A stretch of 64,000 nt of DNA from Prosopocoilus inquinatus. Taxonomy: Eukaryota > Arthropoda > Insecta > Coleoptera > Lucanidae. Under the pieces are notes generated by a model that ran no database searches, was not told the DNA's origin, and was given only the letters and a program-made list of their open reading frames with translations. The stretch covers positions 38,306,001 through 38,370,000 of the forward strand of contig CM069873.1 of the NCBI GenBank assembly GCA_036172665.1, written 5' to 3'. Below are positions 1 through 10,047 of the stretch, in pieces (positions within the stretch are counted from its first letter, which is position 1; each line of letters starts with the position of its first letter). A program made the position numbers and the translations under genes.

Positions 1-29
1 TATTTTAAATGAGCCAAGTGTTCTTTGAA
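1..29 (-). repeat. Inverted fragment of the Penelope GIY-YIG region
   Basis: Bases 1-29 are the exact reverse complement of 1648-1676, inside the GIY-YIG coding region of the same element. Identity stops at base 30. Inverted and partial tandem copies at the 5' end are typical of Penelope-like insertions. The window edge hides how far the inverted piece extends to the left. Confidence 0.85.
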
Positions 30-1911
30 GTTCTTTAAGTTCAACAAACCGCCTTTAGATGAAATCGTAACAGGTATAGAAGATTCGATTAAGTTTTGTA
101 ACGAAAATGTCAAAAGTTTTGTTAGAACCGCGTGTAAAATTCAAATTTCCGAAAACAAAATTCAGTCCTCCCCCAAAAAACAAGATAAAAATTTGAAAAT
201 CATTAAAACACTTAGAGAAAAAGATTGTTTTTATCTCAAGGCGGACAAAGGCAATACTGTGGTCATTTTAGATAAAGAAGATTATTTCGACAGAGTAAAT
301 GGCATGCTTAATCAAGGTCAATACCAGAAAGTTAAAAAAGATCCTTTACCTAAAATGATTACGGAGACCAAAAAAACCATGTTAGACTGCAGTAAAGCGA
401 TTACGAACGCTTTACGTTACAAATTAACAACATCTAACCCAATAATCCCTAGATTGTATTGTTTACCAAAAATACACAAACCAGGTAACAGCATGAGACC
501 CATTGTATCCTGTATAAATTCACCGACTTCTTCATTATCGAGGTGGTTAAGTGATAAATTTAATAACCTTCCAGTTAAATTACCCGATTTTTCTGTTAAA
601 AATTCATTAGAATTTATTGAAAAATTAAAAAATCTAGAAATAAAACCAAACGAAATTTTAGTATCCTTCGATGTCACTTCGCTATTTCCTAGTATACCTG
701 TAAAAACCACCTTAGATTACCTGAAAGAACTTTTATCAAAGAATAGCTTCGATAAGGAGGAAGTGGATGAATTAATAAAACTCAGTAGTTTATGCATGAA
801 TCAAAATTTCTTTAAATTTAACAACGAGTTTTACCAACAATTGGAAGGGGCAGCCATGGGAAATAGCTTGTCACCGTTTATGGCAAATCTGTTTATGGGT
901 AAATTTGAAACGGAACTTAAAGCCTCTTTAGATTATTTCCCTAAAATCTGGGTGAGATACGTCGATGATATATTTTGTGTTTTTGACCAAAGTAAATGTT
1001 CAATAGAGGAATTCCTTAAAAGTTTAAACTCTAAATTCACCACCATCAAATTTACCTATGAAATTGAAACTAACAATAAACTACCCTTTTTAGACACATT
1101 AGTAACTAGAAATATTAATAAATTAGAATTTAACGTTTATAGGAAATCTACTAATGTTAATAGATTCATTCCCGCGGATTCAAATCATTGCAAACAATAT
1201 AAATTAGCGGCCTTAAATTTCTTAGTGCATAGGATGCTGACATTCCCTTTATCAACTGTTAATTATAGTAAAGAACTTCAAGAAATTATTAAAATCGCCA
1301 CGTACAATGGTTACCAACCCGATGTAATCTATAACATTATTAGAAAACAAAAACAAAAATTAGAGATTAATAAAATAACCACACTAAAATCTGACAAAAT
1401 AGGTGAGGTAGATTATAAGAAAATTGTAAAAATGCCGTTTTATCCTCAATATACTAAAGGGTTGAATACAATTTTTAAAAAGTTAGGTTTAAGAATAGTT
1501 TACACCAACAATAACAGCTTAAAATCGTTGCTGGGAAATCCAAAAGATAAAGTAGATTCGGAGGATAAATCAGGTATATATAAAATTAGTTGTAAAAATT
1601 GTGATCAAATTTATGTGGGGCAAACAAAAAGATCCTTAAAAATTAGATTCAAAGAACACTTGGCTCATTTAAAATACAAACGCTTTGATAAATCCAGTGT
1701 TGCCTTACACATGCTTGAAAACAATCATTCGGTAAATAAAATAGATTTAATCAAACAAATTAATAACAAAACAAACCTAGATTCTTTCGAAAGCTTGGAG
1801 ATTCACAAAAATAGGAATAGATTAATGAATTTTGAGAAGTCCGGGCCGACCGCTTCTTGCCTCTTCGACCTTTTGATTTTCGAAGAATCCCGGTTTGCTT
1901 TGCATGCATAA
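25..1911 (+). CDS. Penelope-like reverse transcriptase with GIY-YIG endonuclease
   Basis: The product copies RNA into DNA at nicked chromosomal targets. RT motifs are in order: motif A 'FDVTSLFPS' near residue 212, motif B 'AAMGNSLSP' near 275, and the catalytic 'YVDDIF' near 312. A GIY-YIG nuclease begins near residue 517 ('GIYKI') and continues with 'YVGQTKR' near 530 and a conserved Arg/Glu stretch. The frame is open for 628 residues, shorter than usual for the family, so the N-terminus is lost. The apparent first codons come from the inverted junction at 1-29 and are not the authentic start. The last 25 or so residues, after the coding similarity fades, may be read-through into 3' sequence. 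No internal stop is present, so this copy is fairly young. Confidence 0.9.
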   Translation: MKFFKFNKPPLDEIVTGIEDSIKFCNENVKSFVRTACKIQISENKIQSSPKKQDKNLKIIKTLREKDCFYLKADKGNTVVILDKEDYFDRVNGMLNQGQYQKVKKDPLPKMITETKKTMLDCSKAITNALRYKLTTSNPIIPRLYCLPKIHKPGNSMRPIVSCINSPTSSLSRWLSDKFNNLPVKLPDFSVKNSLEFIEKLKNLEIKPNEILVSFDVTSLFPSIPVKTTLDYLKELLSKNSFDKEEVDELIKLSSLCMNQNFFKFNNEFYQQLEGAAMGNSLSPFMANLFMGKFETELKASLDYFPKIWVRYVDDIFCVFDQSKCSIEEFLKSLNSKFTTIKFTYEIETNNKLPFLDTLVTRNINKLEFNVYRKSTNVNRFIPADSNHCKQYKLAALNFLVHRMLTFPLSTVNYSKELQEIIKIATYNGYQPDVIYNIIRKQKQKLEINKITTLKSDKIGEVDYKKIVKMPFYPQYTKGLNTIFKKLGLRIVYTNNNSLKSLLGNPKDKVDSEDKSGIYKISCKNCDQIYVGQTKRSLKIRFKEHLAHLKYKRFDKSSVALHMLENNHSVNKIDLIKQINNKTNLDSFESLEIHKNRNRLMNFEKSGPTASCLFDLLIFEESRFALHA

Positions 1912-1991
1912 TACGGTACAAAGAAAGTGAGGGGGGGAGTGCGGCTAGTCTAGTTTAGTTTATTTGTTGTTTTAAAGTTTAATATCAGTTT

Positions 1992-2034
1992 AGCGCTGAA
2001 GATGGTAACTTCGTTACCGAAATACGTATTCGCT
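1992..2034 (+). ncRNA. Hammerhead ribozyme-like motif, Penelope 3' end
   Basis: The conserved core CUGAAGA is at 1996-2002 and GAA at 2019-2021. Stem II is a perfect 6-bp helix (2004-2009 with 2013-2018, loop UUC); one U (2003) lies unpaired between the core and stem II. Stem III is the 8-nt palindrome 2022-2029, the predicted cleavage position follows U2030, and stem I is AGCG (1992-1995) with CGCU (2031-2034). Minimal type I hammerheads with tiny palindromic stem III are known from Penelope-like elements and may work as dimers. Activity is inferred only. Confidence 0.75.
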
Positions 2035-2286
2035 TTCAGTTATTAATGTGGTCGAGGGGTTTTCTCACTATTTATTTGGATTACAGCCACAGGTTTTGTG
2101 TTGCTTTGTGATTATCATACATTTCTAAACAGTATAAAAATATAAACTGAAATTTCAATAATTTAGCTGTTAATGTTAAATTACCGAAATTAAAAATGGT
2201 GGACTGTGTGTAATTTTGCACCACTTTCATGTGTGGCTATTCGATTCTGGATAACGAGATTTGGAAAATAAGGACAAAAATAAGTT

Positions 2287-2742
2287 TTTAAAAAATTTTG
2301 TGCAAATCGTTTTTGATTGCAGTGAAAACCTCGAGCAGCCTCTGTACAGCTGTTTCAGCCCTGCTTGGGGCTTCGTCAGCAGAGACGTAGCTCGACATTC
2401 CCACTGCAAACAAAAACGACTTGTCCAATTTATTCGCAATCGCGATGTAAGAATGATGAACAGATAAAATAGCGACATCTTACGATCGCTTCTTGACCTG
2501 ACATTGCAGTAGGATAGACAAATTGAAGCAGATTTGCTCCTAATAAGTCCCCCATGCAAGGCGGCCATGCTTGCTGCAATCAAAAACGATTTGCACAAAT
2601 TTTTTTAAAAACATTCATTATGCTTTGACAGCAAGCATGGCCGCCTTGCGTGGGGGACAGCAGATCTGCTTCAATTTGTCTATCCCACAGCAATGTCAGG
2701 TTAAAAAACGATCGTAGGATGTCGCTATTTTATCTGTTGATA
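2287..2742. repeat. 312-bp retrozyme repeat, inverted partial dimer
   Basis: A diverged copy of the 312-bp repeat runs in the minus-ribozyme orientation from about 2287 to 2578, then flips and runs in the opposite orientation to about 2742. The arms 2466-2578 and about 2630-2742 are inverted copies with a spacer of about 50 bp. The flip lies at the short shared sequence GCTG. The small open frames on both strands of this segment are not conserved outside the repeat and I do not call them genes. Confidence 0.85.
2340..2384 (-). ncRNA. Hammerhead ribozyme, retrozyme copy 1
   Basis: On the minus strand the core reads CUGACGA, then stem II (AGCCC with GGGCU), GAA, palindromic stem III ACAGCUGU, and A as the cleavage-site base. 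Stem I is 5 bp, CUCUG with CAGAG. Against the array copies, position 7 (free in the consensus) and the cleavage base (A for C) differ but remain allowed, and one U·G in stem I is replaced by C-G. Confidence 0.8.
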
Positions 2743-3328
2743 AAAATAAGGTTCAGGACCCAGTTTAAAAAATCGTAGGCAATACTTAACTAATATTTAT
2801 TATACTTTCTAGAGAGAACTTCAGAACAGTTTTCCATTTATTATGTCCAATTCCTATCGTTAAGGCTTAGATTTATTATAAATTTATGCTTTGTCTCAAT
2901 AAAATGGAAATTTTAAGTCATGGAGGTTAAGTACTGGAGGATATAGCGAGCAGAAAACGAACCGATTTTCAGACGGCCACTCCTCTCTCTTTTAAACAAA
3001 GAGCACCAGAGAACACAACATGTGTGTGACAAAGTACGCGATACTCCACACTCCGTTCGTTTTGCCATACAAAAGGCTCGCGGCCGGACCGGTTGGTATA
3101 ACCGGTGTATAACTCGATGTTTAAAGTAATCTGCGTCAGTTGCGTCTTGATTTATATAAAATATGAGTTAACGAGTAGGTTCTTTCTTTCGCTCACAAAA
3201 TCGTTATCCAAACGGAACATTATGAGTTTAGATTCAAAAACAGACGTTCTTTTGCAAATTAATCCTCATACGAGGTTTGTTTTCCAACATTTATTTACAC
3301 GTGATTATCATAAGGGTGATTCCATAAA
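2743..3328. other. No recognised gene
   Basis: A weak 84-codon frame at 3105-3359 has no recognisable motif and runs into the MITE TIR that follows. The stretch at 2940-3110 is less AT-rich than its surroundings (it includes a GGCCGGACCGG run) and might be a transposon end or promoter remnant; I cannot assign it. Confidence 0.4.
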
Positions 3329-3785
3329 ATTAAATCGTCAGAAGAAACGTTACAAATAAGAGCTAACCAAACACGGAAATACGGAAATAAATAGTCCAAA
3401 GTTCCGAAAAATGTTCTTATTGTAACTAATAAATAAGTATATAATTCCCTATTATTTGATATTTAAAAAATACTGAAAATAAAATAAAGTATATATATTA
3501 TGTATAAATCGTCAAAAAACAACATACACCCACACATCACAAGTTAAGAGCACTTTAGGAAAATTTTATCTCGGAAAATCCTCTCCTTATAACCAGTGCA
3601 AAATTTTACATTTTTTTGCACTATTTTATTTTTCAGGATTTTTAGGTATCAAATAACAGGGAATTATATACTTATTTATTCGTTAGAAAAAGAACATTTT
3701 TCGGGTCTTTGGACTATTTACTTCCGTATTTTCGTGTTGTTTGATTAGCTCTTATTTTTAAAGATTTTCTGACGGTTAATTTTAG
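3329..3785. mobile_element. MITE-like inverted-repeat element
   Basis: Arms of about 145 bp (3329-3475 and 3640-3785) are inverted copies of each other, for example the shared blocks TAAATAGTCCAAAG and ATAAGTATATAATTCCCT. The 165-bp centre is AT-rich and non-coding. Target-site duplications are not clear, so exact ends are uncertain. Confidence 0.7.
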
Positions 3786-4225
3786 ATATTTACATATTAA
3801 TTTGTATTTACTTACATTTAGACATATACCGGCTGTTTCAAATTGGCTGTGCACTAAAGGAATCTCCTAAACCGTACGAGATACAGGTATGGTTAAATGG
3901 AAGAAAAGTTGCACGAATCAATGTCTAACTCGTATTCATTAACAGAATGATTTTTTTATTATTTCTTCTTGAGATGTTAATAAAAATGTAAAAAAATCGA
4001 TTTTCTTTTTCACTCTGTATCTCTTTTATTATACATAATTTTGAAATTCTGATTTAACTTTCTACGGGCACTTTTTGATTCTGCTTCGAATAGGAGTAAT
4101 AGAATTGAAGCCAAACGTTTCGACTTTCCACGACCATCATCAGTTTCAATTTTTTAAATACAACTTATGTCTTTTTATTGTTCTCTTCGATGGCATTTTT
4201 TCTCCTGATTGTAATGATACATCAC

Positions 4226-6482
4226 TAAAGAGCGGATTCTATGCTAAATGCATATTGCATGCATATTTTGCATATTTGAGCATTTTGTTCAATTTTCGCA
4301 TATTTCTTAAAAACGTGCATACATATGCATATTTGAAAGAATTTGTGTCGAAGTGAGTAAATTTTTTCCTGAATTCTTAATTCGTCAGAACATGTTGTTG
4401 CATTAATTAGGGTCTAGTTTGCACCCTTCTTAGGCTTAAGCAGGCAGAATTTTCCAAGTAGTGAATTAGGGATTTCCAAGTACTTTCTTAACGATGCGGT
4501 GGGGCGTTCATGTTTGCAATATTGTTTCATCACTTCTTCACGGATTATTAGTCGGTTATTGCTGCGAACGTTTAGTTCTTCCGTAAAAGTATTTTTGTTT
4601 GTGAGAAGTGCAATATGCCGAAAGACAATTCGAGCCTGGTTAATTCCTGGATCAGAAGCTATCCCGAGCTTGCTTACACCAATGGAAGCGTATTCTGTAA
4701 AGCCTGTAGTAAAATGGTAAGTTTTAAGTTTGTTTTCTTCCTCCTTAGGTAAATATTTGCTTGGTTCTTGAATATTGAAAGTTCAGACAGTTTAAAAAAA
4801 TTCAAGTTCTTGTTGTAGATACCAACCCAACGAAAATTTTCGGTCACACATGTCGGGACAGAACTACACAAGTCAAAATGCAAGAAGATGAATGAATCGA
4901 AAACATTTCAATTACCCTTAGACAGTGGACCGTCGTTGATGACTTCATCTAATAAACAACAAGAATTTAATGCTGATTTATGCGAGGCGATGATTTGTGC
5001 AAACATACCTTTGAAAAAACTGCAAAATTCTATTTTTAAAAGTTTTTTGGAAAAATATACCAAGAAAAATGTTCCCGATGAAAGTACGTTAAGAAAAAAT
5101 TACGTGCCTCGCATCTACAACGATACTCTAAACGAAGTCAAGAAAATCGTAGAAAATCAATATAGTTATTTTATTGTGGATGAAACTACTGATTCTTGTG
5201 GGCGTTACATTGTAAATTTGTTAATAGGGTCTTTGCGGGAAGATAAACCTAGTGAATCTTATTTAATAGCCTGTACACAGTTAGACAAAACTAATCATTT
5301 AAGTATTTTAAGATCTGTTAATGAAGGTTTTATGAAATTTTTCTCACCTAATGTGTAGTTCCTACTGAAAAAATTTTACTTATGGTATCAGATGCTGCCC
5401 CTTACATGGTTAAAGCCGGGCAGCAATTTAAAACAATTTATAAAAATTTAGTTCACGTGAGTTGTTTAGCTCATGGATGTAACAGAGTAGCTGAACATAT
5501 TAGATGTGAATTTTCTGATGTAAATCTACTAATTAGTACCATTAAAAAAATATTTGTCAAAAGTCCCCTACGAGTTCAGTTGTACAGGGAAAAATTGCCG
5601 AATGTACCTTTACCTCCCGAACCAGTGTTGACTAGGTGGGGAACTTGGTTGGAAGCGGCAATGTTTTATGCTGAACATTTTGTAGCAATTAAGGAATTGG
5701 TTGTAGAGTTTAATGCCCAAGATAGTGCTGCTATTGCAAAGGCACAAAATATTGTAACAAAAACTTCATTGGCAAATCAACTGAACTTCATCAAAATGCA
5801 TTACAGTTTTGTAATACAAACTACAAACAATTTAGAAAAACCGAAAATGTCTTTAATAGAATCCGTTAAAATTGTTAAAGAATTTAAAGAGAATATTTCA
5901 AAAGTTCCAGGTAAAATCGGCAGTTCAGTAAAAAAATGTTTATCCGTTTTAGATAAAAATAGCGGCTTCAAAACCCTTGAGGAAATTTACGAAATTTTGA
6001 ATGGAAACTTTGAAATTGACTTAAGTGTAGAATTTTCAGCTATGAGTCACTTTAAATATCCCCCAATTACCTCCGTGGATGTTGAAAGGAGTTTTTCAAT
6101 TTATAAAAATATTTTGTCAGATAAAAGGCAAAATTTCCTGGTAGAGAACTTGGAAAAACACATTGTTGTAAATTATAATCGAAGATTTTTTTAGTCGTTA
6201 TAATATTTACTTAATAATGTACATACATAATATACATACTTCCTTCATATAAGCGTTTACAAATAAATGTAAATAAATTGTATAAAATATAATGTTTTTT
6301 ATTTGAATAAGAATGCCCATAAAACACAGTAGACCAGTTATTTGCATTATTTGAAGTGTTCGGCCTATCTTGCACATATTTCCCCATTTTTAGTGCATAT
6401 ATATGTGCATATTTCATCATTTTTTAGTGCATATATATGTGCATATTTCATCAAAATTACTCGCATATAAATCCGCTCTCTA
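4226..6482 (+). mobile_element. hAT DNA transposon with 8-bp TSD
   Basis: Imperfect TIRs (TAAAGAGCGGATT at 4226; its counterpart ends at 6482) are flanked by a perfect 8-bp target duplication TACATCAC at 4218-4225 and 6483-6490, the hallmark length for hAT. Subterminal TGCATAT repeats cluster at both ends (4240-4330 and 6365-6445), as expected for transposase-binding repeats. The element is inserted in the left arm of the foldback element. Confidence 0.92.
4615..6194 (+). pseudogene. hAT transposase (BED finger to hATC), frame-broken
   Basis: Exon 1 (4615-4716) starts at ATG and carries the CxxC half of a BED zinc finger ('FCKAC'). A 102-bp GT..AG intron (4717-4818) follows, and exon 2 resumes in frame with the H-x4-H half of the finger ('HVGTELH', about 4849-4869). 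The catalytic region continues to a stop at 5356-5358, where a doubled GT appears to have shifted the frame. It resumes in another frame at about 5370 ('VSDAAPYMV') and runs to 6194, ending in a clear hATC dimerisation region ('SVDVERSFS', about 6073-6100). Total length fits an Ac-like hAT transposase. One frameshift is the only break seen, so the copy is recently dead. Confidence 0.85.
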
Positions 6483-7755
6483 TACATCACTTAATAGTTG
6501 ATATTAATTTGAAGCTTAAATAATTCAGATTTTATATGAAAATTTTATTTAATACATAATTTCAAATTTTTAGTTAATTTTCTTAGCTATAGTACAAATT
6601 ATAATAAACTATTTAAAGTTTTTCTGTATCGTTATTTTAATAATGCACTGCACTTACGAAAATGAATTTTTACCGACAAATATCTAGTGGTTCTAATATA
6701 ACTTGATAGATTAGTATATCAACTTTGGTATAGGAGTGAAAAATGTTTGGTTCGTTTTCTTATCTTTTTATTATTCTAGTCAATAGTATTTTTTCTGGTG
6801 ATTTCAGTGAGTGTAATACTTAATACCTTTTTTTCAAGTAAAGTCAGAATATGACAAAAAAACTGACACAGTTTCGTCATGTTCTTCTTAATAGAATTTT
6901 CAGCTATGAGTCACTTTAAATATCCCCCAATTACCTCCGTGGATGTTGAAAGGAGTTTTTCAATTTATAAAAATATTTTGTCAGATAAAAGGCAAAATTT
7001 CCTGGTAGAGAACTTGGAAAAACACATTGTTGTAAATTATAATCGAAGATTTTTTTAGTCGTTATAATATTTACTTAATAATGTACATACATAATATACA
7101 TACTTCCTTCATATAAGCGTTTACAAATAAATGTAAATAAATTGTATAAAATATAATGTTTTTTATTTGAATAAGAATGCCCATAAAACACAGTAGACCA
7201 GTTATTTGCATTATTTGAAGTGTTCGGCCTATCTTGCACATATTTCCCCATTTTTAGTGCATATATATGTGCATATTTCATCATTTTTTAGTGCATATAT
7301 ATGTGCATATTTCATCAAAATTACTCGCATATAAATCCGCTCTCTATACATCACTTAATAGTTGATATTAATTTGAAGCTTAAATAATTCAGATTTTATA
7401 TGAAAATTTTATTTAATACATAATTTCAAATTTTTAGTTAATTTTCTTAGCTATAGTACAAATTATAATAAACTATTTAAAGTTTTTCTGTATCGTTATT
7501 TTAATAATGCACTGCACTTACGAAAATGAATTTTTACCGACAAATATCTAGTGGTTCTAATATAACTTGATAGATTAGTATATCAACTTTGGTATAGGAG
7601 TGAAAAATGTTTGGTTCGTTTTCTTATCTTTTTATTATTCTAGTCAATAGTATTTTTTCTGGTGATTTCAGTGAGTGTAATACTTAATACCTTTTTTTCA
7701 AGTAAAGTCAGAATATGACAAAAAAACTGACACAGTTTCGTCATGTTCTTCTTAA
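6028..7755 (+). repeat. 864-bp direct tandem duplication
   Basis: Segment 6028-6891 is repeated at 6892-7755 with no difference that I could find. The unit covers the hATC coding end, the hAT 3' TIR, its 8-bp target duplication and about 400 bp of the host foldback element. The breakpoint has only a few bases of shared sequence (TA/TAG). The duplication is therefore younger than the hAT insertion, or is an assembly artefact. Confidence 0.85.
6892..7346 (+). pseudogene. Duplicated hAT 3' end (hATC fragment)
   Basis: This is the second copy of the hAT terminus created by the 864-bp duplication. It encodes only the last 50 or so residues of transposase (to 7058), the subterminal TGCATAT repeats and the 3' TIR, followed by TACATCAC at 7347-7354. 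It has no promoter or start of its own. Confidence 0.8.
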
Positions 7756-8249
7756 TAAGTAAATTTATTCCTAACCACTTTTTTATTTGTTAAGTATTAG
7801 CAACTAACATTCAGTTGTCGGAAGAGGAAAAACCAATAAATTTTGACTAAATGATATTAGGTGGTTAACACAAACGAAATAAACAGCAGTGTAAACATAT
7901 TAAATTACAAGAACAAAACAAAATAAATAAGAACATGAGTTTGTGAAATAAATAAAGTGAAATAAATAAATTAAAGTAAATCCTAGAAATGTCTTCCACT
8001 GTTTTCAAAACACACATTCATACTTAATCCTATGTGTTGTTTAGAGTGCTAAAGAAATTTAAAAAAATTACATAGTTGTAGAAAGTATCTTCCAAATTTA
8101 TCACAAAAATATTTGTTTTTAGCTGTCAATGTCTTTGTAGAAGGCACTATTCAGTAATATCTAAATGTTTTTAGTATAATTAGTATTCACTTTTTCTTTT
8201 AATTCAACATTGCGCGTCAAAATTAAAAACTAGGCTTTCTCATTCCTAT
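7756..8249. other. Central unique part of the foldback element
   Basis: AT-rich sequence between the two TIR arms. It holds short AAATAAATAAA-rich stretches (7900-7985) and no open frame or motif that I recognise. Confidence 0.5.
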
Positions 8250-8891
8250 GCCAAAGCTGAGATACTAATCAAGCAAGTTATATTAGAACCAATCGATATT
8301 TGTTGGTAAAAATTAATTTTCGCAAGTGCAATGCATTATTAAAATAACGATACAGAAAAACTTTAAATAGCTTATTATAATTTACACTATAGCTAAGAAA
8401 ATGAACTAGAAATTTGAAATTATGTATTAAATAAAATTTTCATATAAAATCTGAATTATTTAAGCTTCAAATTAACATCAACTATTAAGTGTGATAGATG
8501 ATTACAATCAGGAAAAAAGATGCTATCGAACAGAGTAATAAAAAGACTTAAGTTGTATTTAAAAAATCGAAACTGATGATAGTCGCGGAAAGACGAAACG
8601 TTCGACTTCAATTCTATTACTCCTATTCGAAGCAAAATCAAAAAGTGCCTGTATAAAGTTAATTGAGAATGTCAAAATTATGTATAATAAAAGACCTACA
8701 GAGAGAAAAAGAAAATCGATTATTTTACATTTTTATTAATATCTCAATAAAAAATAAGAAAAAAATCATTCTCTCAATGGATACGAATTGAGCATTGATT
8801 CGTGCAACTTTTCTTCCATTTAACCGAATTTGTATCTCTTACGGTTTAGGAGATCCCTTCAGTGCACACCCAATTTGAAACAGCCGGTATA

Positions 8892-9060
8892 TCTTTTAGG
8901 ATGATTAGATTGTTGTTAGTTTTTAAAATTTAATGATTTTATTACGATGATTAGGTTGTTTTTAGATGTTTTTAAGTGCTTTTAAGTTGGTAGCGTACTG
9001 AATATGGCAGCTTAGCTGCCGAAATATGTATCTACGGATATAAAAATATTGTGGGCGGAC
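8892..9060 (+). mobile_element. Penelope-like 3' terminal fragment
   Basis: The region repeats the organisation of the 3' end at 1.98 kb: T/A-rich lead-in, hammerhead-like fold, then sequence containing GTGGGCGGACATTAAT. No coding part survives. It directly abuts the right TIR of the foldback element. Confidence 0.55.
8994..9036 (+). ncRNA. Degenerate hammerhead motif, Penelope fragment
   Basis: Stem I CGUA (8994-8997) pairs with UACG (9033-9036). Stem II is a perfect 6-bp helix (9006-9011 with 9015-9020, loop UUA). GAA is at 9021-9023, stem III is AUAUGUAU and the cleavage base is C9032. The 5' core reads CUGAAUA, so the catalytic G8 is U. The fold is preserved while a key residue is lost, so it is predicted inactive. 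Confidence 0.6.
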
Positions 9061-9271
9061 ATTAATTTCAATTATTTTATAACACATTAAACAATTGGTA
9101 CTAAATTGTTTCAAATCAACGTAAACCGTTTCAAATTTTAAATAAAAAAACGAAAAATCTTGTTTTACTGTATGGTGCGTTAATTTCTCGGAGCACTGTA
9201 TTTTTATGACTCGGTTTGATTAAATTGCAATTATTTACACGTGAACTGTTTATCAATAATTCATATCTCAG

Positions 9272-9432
9272 TCATGTTTTGTAGTAACAACTACGGAATT
9301 CAGATCCGAGATTCGAATCGCGATTTAAACTGTTCAGCGAAAGAATGCCAATGTTGCATATACGATCACATAAGCAATACCGCGAATTTTGAAATCATCG
9401 ACACAAACAATACGAGATATCAACGATCTGTA
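9272..9432 (+). CDS. Candidate host exon, Cys-rich
   Basis: A 161-nt open segment is bounded by a plausible acceptor (TATCTCAG at 9264-9271) and a strong donor (GTAAGT at 9433). It encodes a Cys-cluster segment ('NCSAKECQCC') followed by a Thr/Asn-rich strand-like stretch. The spacing is reminiscent of secreted insect Cys-rich domains such as DUF4773, but the match is too short to assign. No neighbouring exon could be found. It may equally be chance; its interest is that no transposon similarity is visible here. Confidence 0.25.
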
Positions 9433-10042
9433 GTAAGTTTACCTTCAAAAATAACTTTTGCGAAGAAATTACTTTAATATCATTTATCTTTGTGAAAACT
9501 TGTATGATTTGTAATCACACCTACTACTCTATTAACTTTTTACGTTTTTTTACTTGATGATGAACCGATGAAGAACGGAAAAAATCAATGTGAAGAAACT
9601 CTGAGAAATGTAGGACAACTGTATAAAATTTGACATTGCAACGTGGAACAAAAACATCATAACATAAATTTAGCGTTGTAACATGAGGGCATGATTTCAC
9701 TACAATAAGTAGCCGCAAAGTAATTTTCTAACGGAATTATTATGATGAAGTTCAGTGGCGTTACTACTTATGGAGGTAAATTTCTAGTTTATGTCAATAA
9801 AAACAATAAATTTTTAAAATTCTACTTTTGTTCCTAATCCTTACACGTTCATTTAAAAAAGCTGTACTCACTCGTACCTAACTAGCGTATAAGTAAACTT
9901 GTATGAATATTACATAAACAGCTCAGCGGCATTCAAACAATGGCTCACGAATATTATACCAGCTCTGCAGTTCTAACTTACGTCGCAGCTAAAAATTATA
10001 AAGAATAGTTGCTTGTTTTACTGTTCTCTATACTTTGTTTCA
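9433..10042. other. No recognised gene
   Basis: Intergenic AT-rich sequence. A 64-codon minus-strand frame (9524-9718) has no recognisable motif. Nothing else is supported. Confidence 0.5.
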
Positions 10043-10047
10043 GTTTC

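Larger units (their letters stand above)
1..2060 (+). mobile_element. Penelope-like retroelement, 5'-truncated
   Basis: The segment holds a Penelope-like open reading frame (RT then GIY-YIG) followed by a 3' region with a hammerhead-ribozyme fold, the usual order for EN-positive Penelope elements. The first 29 bases are an inverted copy of part of the element's own GIY-YIG region (1648-1676), so the left end is a rearranged junction and not a true 5' end. The right boundary is not defined; recognisable Penelope 3' sequence fades after about 2060. Confidence 0.85.
3825..8891. mobile_element. Foldback element with long terminal inverted repeats
   Basis: Both ends carry TATACCGGCTGTTTCAAATT in inverted orientation (from 3825, and to 8891). 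The inverted similarity continues inward for about 700 bp: left arm 3825-4225 plus 6491 to about 6735 (split by the hAT insertion), right arm about 8250-8891. No transposase of its own is visible in the unique centre, so this looks like a non-autonomous foldback or MITE-type DNA element with TA at the tips. The hAT insertion and an 864-bp duplication enlarge it to 5 kb. Confidence 0.75.
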
